Part shown: positions 5,760-5,873 of the stretch, piece by piece
How the letters are laid out: each line of letters opens with the position of its first letter
Numbering within the stretch: position 1 is the first letter of the stretch
Assembly: GCA_003661185.1 (NCBI GenBank)
Contig: QMVQ01000113.1
Coordinates: 1-5,873, forward strand
DNA from: Candidatus Alkanophagales archaeon
GTDB lineage: Archaea > Halobacteriota > Syntropharchaeia > Alkanophagales > B39-G2
Direction of reading: 5' to 3'
DNA length: 5,873 nucleotides
Notes under the pieces: generated by a model
Databases searched by the model: none
What the model saw: only the letters and a program-made list of their open reading frames with translations
Told to the model about the DNA's origin: nothing
Translations under genes and position numbers: made by a program

Positions 5760-5873
5760 CTCCGTGACCTCCTCCCTCCATTAAAATGAAGGGCATCCGC
5801 CGGATGCACGAGGTTGGGGAGTGTGGCTCGCTCAGGACGAACCGCTCCCCGTTGGGCTGAGTCACGACAGCTC
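5740..5873 (-). CDS. C-terminal tail of an unidentified protein (partial)
   Basis: I do not recognise this gene. One minus-strand frame is open from the right edge to TAA at 5740-5742 and gives 43 residues. The part reading R-F-V-L-S-E-P-H-S-P and R-R-M-P-F-I-L looks like ordinary protein, with codon use (GAG, GTC, CTG, CGG) matching nurA and herA. The last stretch, M-E-G-G-G-H-G-D-E-E, is encoded by the nurA ribosome binding region, so its glycines may simply reflect that signal. The stop overlaps nurA by 20 bases, which suggests it is in the same operon. The other two minus frames are less protein-like; one contains stops. It does not look like the C-terminus of Rad50, but too little is present to exclude other recombination genes. 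Confidence 0.5.
   Translation of the reverse strand, partial: AVVTQPNGERFVLSEPHSPTSCIRRMPFILMEGGGHGDEEFKG
5767..5772 (-). promoter_or_regulatory. Strong Shine-Dalgarno site for nurA
   Basis: GGAGGT on the minus strand, seven bases before the nurA ATG, is a perfect match to the anti-Shine-Dalgarno. It is within a longer purine block (GGAGGGAGGAGGT) and is the strongest ribosome binding site in the window. It fixes the nurA start. Confidence 0.8.
5793..5807. repeat. Short perfect inverted repeat upstream of nurA
   Basis: GCATCCG and CGGATGC flank a single central base, so they form a 15-base near-palindrome about 34 bases before the nurA ATG. It falls within the partial upstream reading frame. 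A one-base loop makes a stable RNA hairpin unlikely; a protein-binding palindrome is possible, or it is chance. Confidence 0.3.

Noticed and set aside
5793..5807. The inverted repeat before nurA read as a transcription terminator
   Set aside because: The stem has a one-base loop, only four T follow, and a plausible reading frame runs through it into nurA.
5786..5860. Plus-strand 24-residue open frame beginning at ATG 5786
   Set aside because: It is opposite a better-supported minus-strand frame, has no convincing upstream signal, and is too short to support.

Overview
This window looks like a piece of a euryarchaeal chromosome. All confidently identified genes lie on the minus strand, so in transcription order they run from right to left. 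The archaeal assignment rests on several points: a HerA helicase next to a NurA nuclease, a DUF106 (Oxa1/EMC3-like) membrane protein next to an archaeal-type cytidylate kinase, a short-chain polyprenyl (GGPP-type) synthase, and archaeal-type uS14 and uS8. The S8 and prenyl synthase sequences resemble those I associate with methanogen or ANME-type Methanomicrobia, but I cannot place the organism to genus.

Right part (about 3125-5873), DNA-end processing: the tail of an unidentified gene (5740-5873) overlaps the start of nurA (4677-5759). nurA overlaps or closely abuts herA (3125-4699). NurA and HerA form the helicase-nuclease that resects DNA ends for homologous recombination. A GC-only hairpin lies just behind the nurA stop, inside the possible herA leader.

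Middle (3046-3124): a 79-base gap, the only sizeable gap between the confidently identified genes. It has a TATA-like element and a 9-base direct repeat, and probably holds the promoter for the next five genes.

Left part (293-3045): a tight run in transcription order of DUF106 membrane insertase-like gene, cmk, GGPP-type synthase, rps14 and rps8, with gaps of at most 9 bases or short overlaps. DUF106-cmk and rps14-rps8 are normally two ends of the archaeal spc/secY ribosomal cluster. Here the tail of that cluster comes first and is joined to rps14-rps8 through a lipid gene. rpl5 is not upstream of rps14 and rpl6 is not downstream of rps8, so the cluster has been rearranged.

Left edge (1-292): no conserved ribosomal gene follows rps8. 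There is a coding-like reading frame that runs off the window. It is joined to a plausible start only by a -1 shift at an A-AAA-AAG heptamer, which is followed at once by a TAG stop and a hairpin. This is either a programmed frameshift, a broken gene, or a base-count error in the A run. It is the most interesting unexplained structure here.
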